Shown here: piece after piece, positions 46,372-59,090 of the stretch
How positions within the stretch are numbered: position 1 is the stretch's first letter
How the letters are laid out: each line of letters begins with the position of its first letter
Assembly: GCA_026225945.1 (NCBI GenBank)
Contig: JAMJFZ010000320.1
Coordinates: 9,380,001 to 9,444,000, forward strand
Direction of reading: 5' to 3'
From: Cricetomys ansorgei
Taxonomy: Eukaryota; Chordata; Mammalia; Rodentia; Nesomyidae
Length of the DNA: 64,000 nucleotides
Notes under the pieces: model-generated
Database searches by the model: none
Seen by the model: only the letters and a program-made list of their open reading frames with translations
What the model was told of the DNA's origin: nothing
Program-made: the position numbers and the translations under genes

Positions 46372-46723
46372 TGAAGAGCGACTTGAATCATAGGAACTCT
46401 GACTTTGGCAGGGATACCATTTGGCTATCAATCATTGACTAACTTGTGCCAACCAGGGGTCCCTTGGTAGCTGTAAAACATGAACATTCTCTTCTAATCT
46501 CCTCAGACTTTTCTGTGGCCAGAAAGAAATCTGCTGCCTGCCTTGTCTGATAGTGGGTCATTGGCCTCTTCTTCCAGAGAGGTCCTAAATCTTATACCCA
46601 GGACATGGGAATGCCTCACAAAGGGACATAAAGAATCAGGAGAGGCAAGTCATACAGTGTTCCCACTTCAGCCTACTGTCATTAAACCATAATTCTACCG
46701 TGTCCCATTGAACTGAAGCACAA

Positions 46724-46750
46724 CAGCAGCAGCAGCAGCAGCAGCAACAG
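46724..46750 (+). repeat. Short (CAG)7 run in intron 2
   Basis: Seven CAG units followed by CAA CAG. Non-coding, within intron 2. Confidence 0.9.
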
Positions 46751-47643
46751 CAAACAAGAGGGTTTTCCCTCATTTTGGAGTCTTTATTCTGAAGACTCTC
46801 ACCTCACCTAAACCTTTAATTAAATAAAGACACTGTGGTTTTCTCTTGTCTGCAATTTGTGACAGAGGTACAAACTATGACCTTCATGGTGTATAAGGAG
46901 AGGTATCAGACCTTTCTGTCACTATTCTTTTGTGAAACAATATCATTCCTAAATCCTCATGTTTTTCCTGTTTCTGGATTGTTTGCTTGTTTCTACTTGT
47001 GGTTGTTATAACTGCTAATATTCTCAGGTAAGATATCCTTTCCTCTTCTCTCACGGCTACCCCCAACCCCACTCTCTGCTAAGCTATAATGATATATTGT
47101 CACAATGCCTTTCTGGTCAGTGTAAAATCTTTCTAATCTATGGCCAGAGAATGGTTTCCTGGTTAATTTAATATTCTGATCAATAACAAATATAGTGAAT
47201 GTATGTACCATCCACAGGCAGCCAAGTTTCAGAACATTTAAATTAAAACAGTCTGACTACAAAAGCTGAGCACAATTTAACTTTTGATAATTAAGACATC
47301 ATCAGGCTCTCGGAATGGCACGGGAATCCCCCACTAAAATAACTGCATCTTTTGTGACCCAGTGAATGTTTGTAGCTCTTGACCCTGTTTATTTGTAACA
47401 GTAACTCCTAAAAACCTCAGAAAGACTTCTGGAGATACAGTAGCAAAGGGACTAAACAGGGGTTGTCTGGTATCAAGACAGACTCAGCCAGGACCTGCAG
47501 GGGCCACATTGCTCTTCTGGGCCGGAGAGTTCTAAGGACTGATAAGAAGCGAATGCGGAGAGTCAGAGAGTCGGTGTGTCCTGTCTCACCCTTTCAGGAC
47601 CAGAATGATACCTGACCCTCTTTTTTTCCCCCCCTTCTGGCAG

Positions 47644-47800
47644 ATAAAGATTCACATCATGTCCTCTTCGCATCTCTTCTACCTGGCACTCTGCTTGCTC
47701 ACCTTCACCAGCTCTGCCACAGCTGGACCAGAGACCCTTTGCGGGGCTGAGCTGGTGGATGCTCTTCAGTTCGTGTGTGGACCAAGGGGCTTTTACTTCA
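47644..47800 (+). CDS. Igf1: Igf1 exon 3: signal peptide core and B domain residues 1-25
   Basis: 157 bases, the same length as exon 3 in human IGF1. It encodes IKIHI, then Met at 47659, the hydrophobic signal segment ([12 protein letters not shown]), the signal peptidase site after ATA, and mature Gly1 at 47725. The mature part runs [18 protein letters not shown] through GFYF and includes Cys6 and Cys18, which form disulfides with the A domain. Position 20 is Pro, as in mouse and rat; human has Asp. The exon ends with the first base of the split Asn26 codon before donor GTAAGT. The hormone is secreted and binds IGF1R and IGF-binding proteins. Residues 26-70 and the E peptide lie on exons outside the window. 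Met at 47659 is a third possible start (22-residue signal peptide). Confidence 0.98.
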
Positions 47801-50800
47801 GTAAGTAGCTCTCCCATACCCACTCCCGCCACCACCACCACTCCCTTCTCTGCGCTACTACAACTCTGAAGTATGCGATTTTGTGAATTTACAACTGCAG
47901 GGATTGTGTGAATAATTGAATGAGTGCCCGTGGCTGACAGCCATCCTCAGCCTCTGAGATCCCTCACCTTAAGTATGCATAGCATTTCATCAGGGCATTG
48001 GCAGGTTTGAGAGATTTAGGATGGAATTTACTTCCTTAAGAGTTTGTCTTTAACTGCTTCCTCTGGAGCCTTCCTCTAGCTTTTATGGCCTACTCCCATT
48101 CTCCTTCCCTCCTAGTGAAGGAATAACACAGAATTACCCTGGGATTTTAGAGATTTTTGTTCTTAGACCTTTGGGTATGCATCTAAACCATGAAAGACAT
48201 GCAGGACTGCTTTGCTTGTTCTGTAATTTAGAGTAAAATGTCAAGGACCCCAAATTCGTGTGAGCTTGAGAAATGAATTAAATGGAGAACAAATTAGACG
48301 TCTCCATGAAATACAAAGTCACTCTGAGTGGACAAAAGGTGTTCTTTGCCAAGCCACGTTTGCGAATACATAGGCTCTCTCTAACTGCACACTGGAGTGG
48401 CATACCAATATGCCCTCTGTGCAAATCTACTGGATGTCTTGTCACTACTTTTCTTGGATGCAGTTCTTCCCTGGGTATTGTATCTACCTAGAAAGGAGTC
48501 TTTGAAAAATTCAGCATCATATATCTGATAAGTAGGTTTCAGACAATTAGAGACTCAAGAGTTAGTAGGAAGGGGATAGAGAAATCAATGTCTGTAAATA
48601 GCACAAACAAGTCGAAGGCCAACAACGGAAGCAGCTACCACACACACATATCCATCTCATGGCATATTATAATGCAGTGAAAAACTGAAAGAGAGATGTG
48701 AACTCGGTGCCTTTCTTTGGAAGTTTAAAGAGTTCCTGGAAACTGAGCATGAGTCATTCTCGGAGCGCCTCTCACTCAGTGCAGGCTGAGGTATGGTCGC
48801 TCACCACAGTGACCCATCAAGCTTTGCACATACATGGTTTTGGCTAAATAAGAATGAAAAGACGAATGACAGAATATCATCAAATGGGCCTTCAGTTCTT
48901 TGGGAAAACTTCCACTTTGTGTTTCCTGCCAGTCCTTTATTTGAATAAACTCATTTATTTTTCTGGCAATCAAACAATTCCATCTAGTTCTCTGCCGCAG
49001 GATAAATGAATAAGTTCATTGGATGGGTATTGTTTTTTAATACCGGACCTGTTTCACCTTTGAAACCATTATGGAAGGGATATGAGCATCAACGCAACCC
49101 AGAAAATGACTTGTGATCATTCTATAACTTGCTGTAATTGATCTATGTTTGCATACTGAAAAGCATACATTTCCCCCCCCCCATGATTCCCAAGGATTTT
49201 GTCCTGTCCTGGCAATCTACTTGTGTAAGTCTCTTTCATCCGGTTCACTAGTAAATTTCCAAGCCTTCACGTGCCCTCTGTTTAGCGCCAGATTGAATTG
49301 TAACACTCATCGCAATGTACTCCATAATTTCCACGAGTGTACATGACTAGTGGATCGAATGTTCTACACCTGTGATGCTCGCCTTAGATAAGGAAAAGTA
49401 AGACAAGAAACAATGAGCCCTAGACAACTGGACAGGACCTACATATGTTCACACAGACACTTGAGCATTGGTCACTGACAATGGAAACTAGTCTTAATGC
49501 ACTGAAAACGTTTTTGCATTGGATCACTACAAGGATTAAATTTTAGTGAGTGTGTTTAAGTTGTGCTTTAATAACTTAAAACAAAAAGAATACCAGATAT
49601 TTACAACAGGGTTCTAGATTTTTTAAAAATGGCTTTGTGAAATACGTGCTACTGCCAATTTTGTCATTAAGAGTATTTTTTAATCACATCCTGCCTTATA
49701 GAGAGTTTCACAACTTAGGGTAAATTCACTGCCTGACTTTGTTTCTTAAGCACTACAGTATTCTTGATAGCTTGCTAGTCAGCTCCACAATCCTCTCTAC
49801 CTGAGAAAAGCTGGTCCTTTTGCATTTGTTGTGTAGTAGCACACGGTATAATAACTGAGACACGCAGAGATAAATGAGAGACAGAGCTTGCCTTTAACTC
49901 AGAGCCTGGAAGAGGCTCATATACTGGAAGAGAAAATAACCTTGGGAGAAGAGACTGTGTTCTTAATGCTTTTCTTGAATATTTCATCTCATTTATGACA
50001 TGCTTTTACTAGCCTCTGCCCTCTAAGTGAACTCCTCAAAGGCCATAGTTATTTATCTTTGAAGATCAGTGTCAAGTTCAATGTCTGATGCAGTAGTTGC
50101 TGATGTTTATCAATTTGAACTGGTAAGATTGGATCCAAGTAAACTTAGTAGAACTGCTTTTGTGGGACTCTCATAGTAAAGAACTACCAAGAATTACAAC
50201 CCGCAGATACTTGAGAAGATACTTCTCATCTCATGCCTACCCAGTTATTTGGTGAAACTGTTTTCCTTTTTCCCACTGAATGCGATGTACATATAACAAG
50301 GACTTAGAAGCTGTGTTTTGGCCATCCCCAAGCTACACTGATGGTCTGTTTTGTTCCTGAGCCAATTATTCTTACAGGCATTAACTGTTGTCAACAAATT
50401 TTATTGAGTTTCCTTTTCATCCCCTGAGGTTGCTGTGTGTGGAGAAGTCAGTTCTAAGCACTCACAGCCCTTGGAACATTTTGTAAAGGGAAATACTTCT
50501 ACATTTCTATCCCGCCAGATGACTCTGACTGGGTTTTGATCTTATTCTCTAACTTTTACTGAGTCTATACCTTTTTATTTTAAGCTGTTTCAACTCTACT
50601 TGGGAAGTACGTATTTCTCTTAATATTGGAAAGCAGTGTCTGATCTTGTTTGATATTTAAATATCTGAAAGAAATTTCCCTCCATCTTTGTTATTTTTTG
50701 GATAATACAAAATATTTAGCAAGGAGAGGTTTTGAATCCTATTAGAACTGAGTAAAAAAATAAAAAATTAATTCTTGCTTTGTAGAGATTGACCCAGTTT

Positions 50801-52685
50801 TGCATATGAGTGCACATTCCCCTTCTAGCCCAAGTTCTGCAGGAGCACAGCAGACACAACCTCTGGGATGATCTGTTTTGTGGATGTCTTCCCAGCAAAA
50901 GTAGAGCATTTGACCCAAAATTAATTCAGCTTCCCTGGACATTTCACAAAAATGAAGGATTTAGTGAAGAGCCGATTACAGATTCTTCACTATGGACCAT
51001 ACAAAGATGGCGTGTCAATCAGGCTTATGCTCTCTTGGTCCTGTGAGGAGAGCAGAACCATCACGGAGGAGAGCCCACTGGAGTTCTATATCAACTAGCC
51101 AAGGTGCTGGAACCCACACAGAGGATGTCCCATTATAACTTTGTTTTGTCTGAAGCACACCAAAGGATAACGTGAAATGAGAGATGTTAAGCTTACCCTA
51201 GAGGTATGGTTTTTGACAGCGATGGTGATTAACCATTTTAACATGCTGTTTGGGAACTTCTGGAATTTTTTCTCCTTTGAGATATTTAAAAAGTTGACAG
51301 GCAACCAACCATCTTGAATGGTTTCAATTAAGAACAACCAGAAGAAAGAGAGGTTCTGGGGTCCTTTTTAGTTTTAAGAGTCTATAAACAGTCCCTTAAA
51401 TAAACTGTATATGCTTTACCTCGGGCGGTCTGAGGGAAAGGAGAAGTAAATCAATTAGAAAAGAAAGTTGGATACCCTTTCAGTTACCCCAGATTTATGG
51501 CTTTTGTAAAACATCCCTCCAATGCATGCTTATTAAGAACAGATCCGAATAAACGAATGACATTCTTCATGTGCTAAAACATACTGTTTTTAAAGAGTTT
51601 AAGTGAAACTTTGCAATTAGCTTTCATTGTTATTGATTGCATAAACCTTCCTAGGTTTAGGTTATTATTATGAACTTGGGCTTCTTTCCTTTCCTATAGA
51701 GAGCTCAGAAAACTACCCCCAGACCTGTCAATCACTGTATGACTTTGGCAGGCATTTAAACTTCCTGGGCTGAAATGTCCTTGTCCATAAAACAAGGGGA
51801 TTTTGTTAAAGTAAATGACCTTTAACATCAACAGACTTGATGTCTAGGTTGTGAGCAATAAACATTCGTGCTATTGAAGAAAGGAGAACCCAGGGTTTAA
51901 CTAGTAACTGAGGCACATTTAGCTTCTTTTATCTTCTTGACATCATTTCAGCTGCTCCCCAAAGGTAGGCAATCCACTCACTTCAAGAAATAAGAGCCAG
52001 CTGCTTTGCTGTATTTTAATTTGGGCTTTAGATCTCCAAGGACAGAACAGAAACTCAGACATGACCACAAACTCCCAGGTAACAGAACTGAGGTTGTCAT
52101 TTCTCTTTCGTTGTCAAGGACAATCTGATGGTTTCATCTTTGCACTTTCATACTGCCTTGACTTTCAGAAACAGTGAATAAGTCTGTTCATTCATTCAGA
52201 AGAGGGATCTATGGATCTGCTCAAAGCCTTTCAGCAGCCTATTAGATGCATTCTGTCCAATGAAAGAAGGGCGGAGCATTAAAAATGATACACATACACC
52301 ACTAGCTTTGGGGCAGTGTGCGTTTCTCTGCACAGCACCCCTCTGGGGATGCCAGGTACGTGTTCATGTGAGTGCTGGTCCAAGTTAGGGGTGAGTATGG
52401 TCACTGCCTGTGGAAAAACTATTCTCTTTGAAATCGATACACCTGTAATTGACCTCATAACCCTGCCATCATTAGTACGTATACCTAATGAGCCACAGAT
52501 ACTGTTTTTAAAACAGCACTGGGCTTTTATCTTGACTCCCAAATGCTTGCTACTACTTTTTAAAATATACTCGAGAGGATTTGTCTGTGGGACTGAGAAA
52601 ATGATGGTTTCTGTGTGAGACCAGACATGTTAACATTTGCTAAGCTTGTCTTCTCCTGGATAGAGGACTATAAACAAGAATGAAG
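47801..52685 (+). other. Igf1: Igf1 intron 3, first part: mostly unique DNA
   Basis: Starts with donor GTAAGT. Few recognisable repeats: a poly-C run (49173-49182), a decayed MIR near 51690-51830, and little else. One TTCCTGGAA STAT-type motif at 48733-48741. No exon is recognised. Confidence 0.85.
51690..51830 (+). mobile_element. MIR-type remnant
   Basis: TGTATGACTTTGGCAGGCAT, TTAAACTTCCTGGGCTGAAAT, GTCCATAAAACAAGGGGATT resemble the MIR core (GTGACCTTGGGCAAG, CTTAACCTC, ATCTGTAAAATGGG). Diverged. Confidence 0.6.
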
Positions 52686-52689
52686 GGTT

Positions 52690-52925
52690 CACGACCAAAA
52701 GTGTGGCCTCTTGACAACAATCCGGGGTCGAGCTCTGCAACTTACTCTGTGGGAGACCTTGAACAAGCGACTTAACCTCATTGTTCCTCGACCACTTCAT
52801 CTGTAAAATGGGACTTGTCATATTGTGTTGAGATTAGGATTAAATGAGCTAATGGATTAGAATATGTTAGTTTAGAACACTGCCTGGCACGTAGCACCGC
52901 ACACATTACCTAACGCATTTATTTA
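52690..52925 (+). mobile_element. MIR SINE
   Basis: Clear MIR core and 3' part: GCAACTTACTCTGTGGGAGACC, CTTAACCTCATTGTTCCTCG, ATCTGTAAAATGGGA, GGATTAAATGAGCTAATG, GCCTGGCACGTAG. tRNA-derived mammal-wide element, long inactive. Confidence 0.9.
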
Positions 52926-53200
52926 CTCTCTTCTGAGACTCGGTTGCAGAAACCGCTGTGAAAGGTAAGATATCAGAAAATCTGCTTAGTTATACGCTCA
53001 TATGTTCTCTCCTAGGGCAGCCGATAAAATTATTAGTAGTAACAATTATGTGCGCAGTGTCAGCATTAATGGCAAGAAGAATACCTGCTCGTCTCACGTT
53101 TACTTTTCAAAATCCAACAATTCGCCCTCCCACCTTGCCTTTACCCCCATTTTGGCAGGCAAAGATGATCATCGCATTAGACAGATAAGAAGTGTAAGAC

Positions 53201-53500
53201 GTGGGCTGAGGAGACGTTCAGCAGGTCTCTCTTGTCACACAAGTATGATGGCGTAAAGCCAGATGTGGTGGCACAAGCCTGCCATTCTAGTCTTCCAAGA
53301 AAGAGACATGGGAGGCAGAGACAGGAGAACCTCTCCAGGCTTGCAGTCCAGCTAGTCTGACAGATACAGCGATGAAGACCCTGCCTCAAACACGGTTGGA
53401 TTGGACTTGTACCCGCGGCTGGCGTCGGACCTCCACACACATGTTATGACACGCACACACAGAATAGGCACACAACACACACGTGCACGTATATGCTCAA
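53201..53500 (+). mobile_element. B4-type SINE (ID-like head, B1-like tail)
   Basis: Begins GTGGGCTGAGGAGACGTTCAGCA, like ID/tRNA-derived heads, then passes into a diverged B1 (GATGTGGTGGCACAAGCCTG, GGGAGGCAGAGACAGGAGAA, AGACCCTGCCTCAAA) and ends in a CA-rich tail. This composite layout is typical of the rodent B4 family. Subfamily not determined. Confidence 0.75.
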
Positions 53501-55284
53501 AACGAAATGAGAGGTATGGAGCAAAACCCAAACCTGCAGCTTCCTGTCTCCATGAAGCCTGCTCATTTGGTGACTTGCATTGTTTAGAAGCCCACAGTTT
53601 TTTTAGCCTAGGCAAGTGCTCCCAAAATCCCAGTCGTCCTCCAGAAAATAAGGAGCAAGAGCCCTGGTATAAAGCAGCTGGTTTGCAATATGTTCTCGAC
53701 ATGAGGTCTGGGAGGGGCATATCCATGTAATGACCCTGTATTTTACTTCTGGGACCATTGAGAAAATACTAAGAGGACTTCCTCAAAGTAAAAAAAAAAA
53801 AAGTTTCCTTTGAATAGAGATAGCTACTGTCCAGCAGCTTCATAGGGCCCTTCAGACAGGACACAGGCCCTTTCCTGTGAGCACCAAGATGCCCAGTGTT
53901 CTGGGAGTCTCACCTACTATTCACTGCTTTCGTTTTCTTCTTCCTCTGTCAGAAAACTGCAAAGGTTTCATTTCTTGCAGCTTTCAGTTTATAAGTTATT
54001 TTTTTCCCTCCAAGAATTACCAAAGGCTATTTACTTAGACCAAGCATCTCTTGTGAGGTACTTGGAAATTGGTGGCAAAGATTGTGAAGTACCCTTGATG
54101 CATAGTGAGAGCCTTCTGGAAGTGGGAACAGCCAGTGGGTTGGAACACAAGATAACCATCTGTTTAAAGACCATGTTATCAGAAGACCTCATATCATCAG
54201 GGGCCAGTACACAGTAGATCCAAGGAAGGGACTGAACATTGTATGCCTTCACTGTTCTTCCAAATACCTTATCCAGACACCATGTGCCATGCTGGAATCC
54301 TTTGGGTACTCCATCAGAGCCAACCTCATCTCTCCAGAAGCCTTGCTTTTGATTTCAAAGCCAACAGCAAAGAATCAGACACATCGCAAACAGGCACAAA
54401 AGGTCTCTCTGAAGGAGATTCCCCATTGTCCTCCTTAACAGGTTACAAAGGCTTTGATCTTTCATGTAGTCAGATGTCTTCGACAACCATGGTGGCAAAT
54501 TATCCTGTTTGCTCTTAGCTGTTACGCTGGCAACGCTCCATCCCATACCTTTGCATGGAGCTTCATACGCTGTTACATCCCAAGGAATTATCTTGGTTGC
54601 CTGGAAAGTTCAAGCTTCTTATTAGCTGTTAGACGGAGGAGATGACATCTCAGAGTTTTGTTTGTCTTTATCTGTGTGTGAGATCATGTTTAAAACATAG
54701 CAAAGAGCTGTTATTTGACATGCAATTCCCTAACTGTAGCAAGTTGAATGCCTATTTAATGCATTGTTTAGTCTCACATTGGCTAAGGCCATTTAAAGAA
54801 GCACTTGGCAAGCTCCAGGTTTTCATTCTTGGCATAACTGCCCCTTTTAGTTTTCCACTGAACCTTACATACCAAGAAAAACCCTTCACTTGCTTTACAT
54901 CTGGCATACTGCTTTATGTAATTCACCGACCCTATGCACGTGGCCCTCTGTATTTGTCCTGAGGTAATTAATGGCTTTGCAATATTTGATCAGCAGAAGC
55001 AGAGACACAAAGAGAGATTGTGCAACTCAGAAGAGACCACACAGTCTTTTAAATTAAAACCTTTTGCTTTAAATGTTCAGGCATTCTGCAGGAACAGAAA
55101 TTTCCATTTCAAAAGGAAAAAAAAAAAAAAAGCTATGCTGAAATCCCCAGGAAGATACTTAAGAACCAGATAACTGATCAAATATACATGTTTCTATCTC
55201 CCTTTTAAAACTATTTGATTACTGAAGGAACATTAAATGCTGCTACAGGCTTAGGAACCTTGGAGAACTAATCTTGTCAACGCT

Positions 55285-55395
55285 AAAACAGAACCCCAGA
55301 GGGAAATGACGTGTCCAAGGTCACATAGCTAATTAGTGGCAGTAGGAGATATGTCGATTCCATTTTCTGATTTCAGTGCAGCCTTCCTCCACTGC
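55285..55395 (-). mobile_element. MIR-type remnant
   Basis: CAAGGTCACATAGCTAATTAG and the following AGTGGCAGTAGG are the reverse of the MIR core. Short and diverged. Confidence 0.6.
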
Positions 55396-55749
55396 AGCAA
55401 TTAATCCTGCCTATGTGAAATTACCCGGTAACTTAAAATGACCAGGGGAGCCTCAACTCAAGTTCGTCCAAATGAACAGTCGGTCCCAGGGGACCCTTCA
55501 TTCTAATAAACGCACCCGAGAGGTGAGAATTTGTTCCCTTGTGGCAGAAATATTCACAAATTAAAGTCCTCCCTGCCTGTCTGCACGTAGGTATAGTGTA
55601 CAATGCCTTCAGATGTGCTGCGGGCCCTGAAGTCCGCTGAAGGTTGTCATTTAGACTATTATTGTACACTATGTTATCCTGACCCCCTGGTCACTCTCTC
55701 CAACGTCATCTTTAGTAGAATCGCTATGGAATGACTTAGCAAAGCTGTG

Positions 55750-56043
55750 TTCCTGGAAAATCTGAAACAGCCTGATGAGTTGTAGGATCAGCCTTCCCCC
55801 CCCCCCCACCCCTCCACCCGGAGATTTCTCTGTCTCAGGCCAAAAGAAATTTACATTTACACCTGATTTTTTTTTCCAGACTCTCAAGCAAATACTCTAT
55901 GAATCTCTAGCTGGTTTTCTTCTTTGTTTGTGGCCTTTAAGGGGTACTTGGAAAGGCTGACTGAGGAGCATGTTTAAGCTAAAGTTTGGTTACACTGCGT
56001 AGGAACTCTCAGGCAATTCTGTGTTTCTGGGAAGACGGCACTA
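55750..56043 (+). promoter_or_regulatory. Two STAT5-type motifs in intron 3
   Basis: TTCCTGGAA at 55750-55758 and TTCTGGGAA at 56035-56043. Growth-hormone-regulated STAT5b sites occur in intron 3 of rat Igf1, usually as close pairs. This pair is 285 bp apart, so the match to any named element is uncertain. Confidence 0.35.
55796..55820 (-). repeat. C-rich tract (G-rich on minus strand)
   Basis: C12 followed by ACCCCTCCACCC. On the minus strand this has several G runs and could form a G-quadruplex. Confidence 0.7.
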
Positions 56044-57084
56044 CCTCTGTGCCATTTACCCTGATGAAATGGGTCTTTCATCAGAAGCAAGCAATTTAGA
56101 AAGACTGTGTGGAGCCAGACACATGGAGCCAACTCCTGATTGTCCATGAAACTAGGGAAAGGAGCACAAGAGTTAGAACTCCAGATTAAACTGATTTGAG
56201 GATTCCTGTGGGTTTTCATTCTTCCCCCTCCCTGTCCATTTATGAAACCAGGTAACATGCTTTGAAATCATACTTCATCCTTAAAACAGCCCTTTTTTTT
56301 TTTAACCTCTGGCAATGTTACCAGCAATTGGAGTTTCAACTGTAGGCTACTGTTTGGGGTCTTATAACTTCTAATGAAGGAGGGGCCTGTCTGGTGCATT
56401 ATAGTAGGTTCATCAACATACATTTAGCTCCTATCAATGCCAGGAGTCCCATTCTCCCAGTTGTAATGAGCTCAAATTACTCCAGGTATTGTCTAATATA
56501 TTGGGGGAAGGTCAAAATCATCCCCAATCAGAACTACTGGAGTAGAAAAGTCTCTAGAAAAGAAACAGCTAACAAACTGGAGGAAAATCATGCATATAAT
56601 TAAAACCAACACCACCTAGGAAGCCTTTCTAAATGAAGAGATTATGGGCCTAGTCTTTGGTCACTGATTAACCAGGCGGGAGTTGATGGCCCACTGCCTG
56701 GAGTAAGCAATGAGCAGAGTCATTGGAGTTTGGAAAACTTTCCTACAGAAACATACAGACCTTTCTATAAGCTATTTTAAAAGCATTTGCAGGCTTGTCT
56801 TACAGCTATCACACCCATTCATTTTTGGTAAGAAAAGTAGGGGCCAAAAGAAATGGTCCAGTGCAGAGCTGTAGGCTTTGGAAGTTAGACTGAGAAGTCA
56901 GAGCAGAGCAAGCTGGCTACGTTCACCTCTGTGACTATGTCTGTTCCTTTCTTACACCCATAATAAACAAACTCTCTATTCTTCACTAGGAAAGGCCCTA
57001 TGGCAAAGGAAATGGCCAATATTTTTTCTCCTCCTTTGTTATGCCTTTCCTATCTGAATATCAGCAGACTCATTTTATTGTCAG

Positions 57085-57235
57085 AAGTCCCATGTCCAGT
57101 CCCCCCCTGAGCAGCTCTGTGATCTTGGGGAAGTCACTATGATCTTGAGCCTCACCTTCCTCATCATAAAATGTGAATACAAATATCCTACCTCAGAACT
57201 GTTCTGAGACTCAACCACAGGAGACCTTCAGAAAC
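57085..57235 (+). mobile_element. MIR SINE, partial
   Basis: AGCTCTGTGATCTTGGGGAA, CCTTCCTCATCATAAAATGTG and a 3' part ending near CTGTTCTGAGACTCAACC follow the MIR consensus order. Diverged. Confidence 0.75.
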
Positions 57236-59068
57236 TAAGAGGGTTATCCAGATATGTCACTCCTGAGAGACTGAATGAGATACTTTGCCCTTTGTTTTTA
57301 CTCATGGCTGACAACTGAGTTCAGTGGTCCAATCTCTGTACAACCTCCTGTAATAATTACAATCCAGAAAAAGTTAATTCAGCCACGCATTTTCCTCCGA
57401 GTTCTTAATTAAAAAATAATGGCATGTTGGTCTCTCCTTCTCACTCACCTCTTCGTGTTTAGAATGATCGAGAGCTAATTACTGCTTGCTTGGAATGCTC
57501 ATGGAGCATCACTTTTCATTTTCTCTTGTTAGAAGAAGCCAGAACGAGATGAAGCCTGTCATGTTACCACATGGAGGCTCCTAAGAAAGCTTGTCCACTG
57601 GAAAGTGATCAGGTAGCTGCTGAGGTAGCACAAGTAGGCAAAGATTTCTCTTCGGTCAGGTCGGTGAGTCCTACTGAGCCTCAAAACATAGTGTTCAGCA
57701 GAGGGGATTTATTCCTAGTCTGAGAAGTATCTTTCTCTCGTTTCCCATTTAAAATGCTATTTACCGTTGTCTGACTTAGACAATGATTCTTAAAGCCGCT
57801 TTTTTATTTGAGCATGACTTTGATGCAATCAAAAATATGAGTTTTATTACCATATGGCCCGGTAATGAGGTGTTTTTTCTGTCTCAGGGGCTTTATATCC
57901 AATCATTCCTAGAGACACAGATTTGATTTTGAAGCAGACAACTACTATTGATATGGGTTTCCATTCCATGTTACAGTTAGCTGGGAAAAACAGAGACTAA
58001 ACTTCTATAGATTTTTTTTTCTGTCTTCCACAGTAGCTAGCATGGGATATTCAATAAAACTCCTGATACTGATATTGAAAAAAAGTCATTCCTGAATCTA
58101 TTTTATTCTTTCATCTCCAGAATAGATCCTTTGTCTTTCTATTAGCTACTACTATCATGGTGTATCTGAGACTGAAGGAATAGAAGAATTAAGTTTCCAG
58201 GTCTACTTGAGGTGTTAGCTCTGAGGTTTCCCCCGCAACTGAAAACTCAGCTCAAGACTAAGTCAATGGGGACTTTTCAAAGGCTACCAGACTCTCACCA
58301 GTACGTCCCACCAATTTTTGAAAACCCAACTTTTATTCTATTCTTCTCTCTTGTTCTACTTGATTTATTGAAAAGAAGCCATTATCGACCAAGGAAGGGA
58401 CGAAACACTAGCATATAATCCAAAAGGTAGCAGAGCTGGAGGACCCTCCCTTAGAAAACACCACAGTAAGTTTCTATTTGTCAAAGCAGAATTGAAGAAT
58501 TAGAGAACTGTGAAGAACCACACACAGCAGTCAGATTCAGAGAAAACCTGACAAGCACTGGTTCCTAAAGCAGATGGACAGAGAAAGCCAGGACTGCAAT
58601 TTCATCATCCACATTCAGTCCTGAGAGCTCCTGAACAAGTAGGCACATTAAGTGTAACCTTGAAAAACTCATGTAAAATAGCCCTGGTGCCTACAGTCCA
58701 AGTCCTCACAATGAACTACTAAGTCATATTTTCTGGTTAGTGCATAAAGAGTAGTCACTGAAACTCCAAACCCTTACTCATTCAGAAAACATTTCTTCCA
58801 GTTTCTATTAACTGACTTCATGAAGTTTCTTTTCCCATCAGTGTGACTTATAGTACACTACAGCTCTCTTCATAAACCTTAGAAATTTGATACATTGGAT
58901 ACTTCAAAAATGAGGGAGAAAGGTAAGAAGGTAATTCTTCTGAGTCATTTTAATGTGAAGGCGTGTAAGCTGGCTGGCTAGTTACTGCATTTTCTACTGC
59001 TTGCTGGTAGACGTTACCCAAAGCCAAAGGTGTAGAGACACATTCGCTGCATTCCTGACTTTCCAGTC

Positions 59069-59090
59069 TTCCATGAAGGTCTTCCATGAA
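59069..59090 (+). promoter_or_regulatory. Tandem TTCCATGAA pair, 13-bp spacing
   Basis: TTCCATGAA at 59069-59077 and again at 59082-59090, inside a 13-bp direct duplication. Both are TTCNNNGAA palindromes. Closely spaced sites of this kind can bind STAT5 tetramers. Function is inferred from motif only. Confidence 0.4.

Larger units (their letters stand above)
44745..47643 (+). other. Igf1: Igf1 intron 2
   Basis: About 2.9 kb from the exon 2 donor to the exon 3 acceptor. The acceptor is good: a pyrimidine tract at about 47618-47637 followed by GGCAG|ATA. Apart from a short CAG run (46724-46744) I see little interspersed repeat, unusual for this window and typical of sequence under constraint. 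Two STAT5-type motifs lie at 46287 and 46363. No coding exon is seen inside. Confidence 0.88.
53500..57080 (+). other. Igf1: Igf1 intron 3, second part
   Basis: Mostly unique. Contains a decayed MIR-type stretch on the minus strand near 55290-55390, a C12 run at 55796-55807 followed by more C runs, and two TTCNNNGAA motifs at 55750 and 56035. No exon seen. Confidence 0.75.

Noticed and set aside
47605..47808. Open frame entering exon 3 from the intron with an in-frame ATG at 47605
   Set aside because: The intronic part is the pyrimidine tract and acceptor of exon 3, and the frame also runs past the exon 3 donor into the intron. It would need retained introns, so it is a shadow of the true exon.
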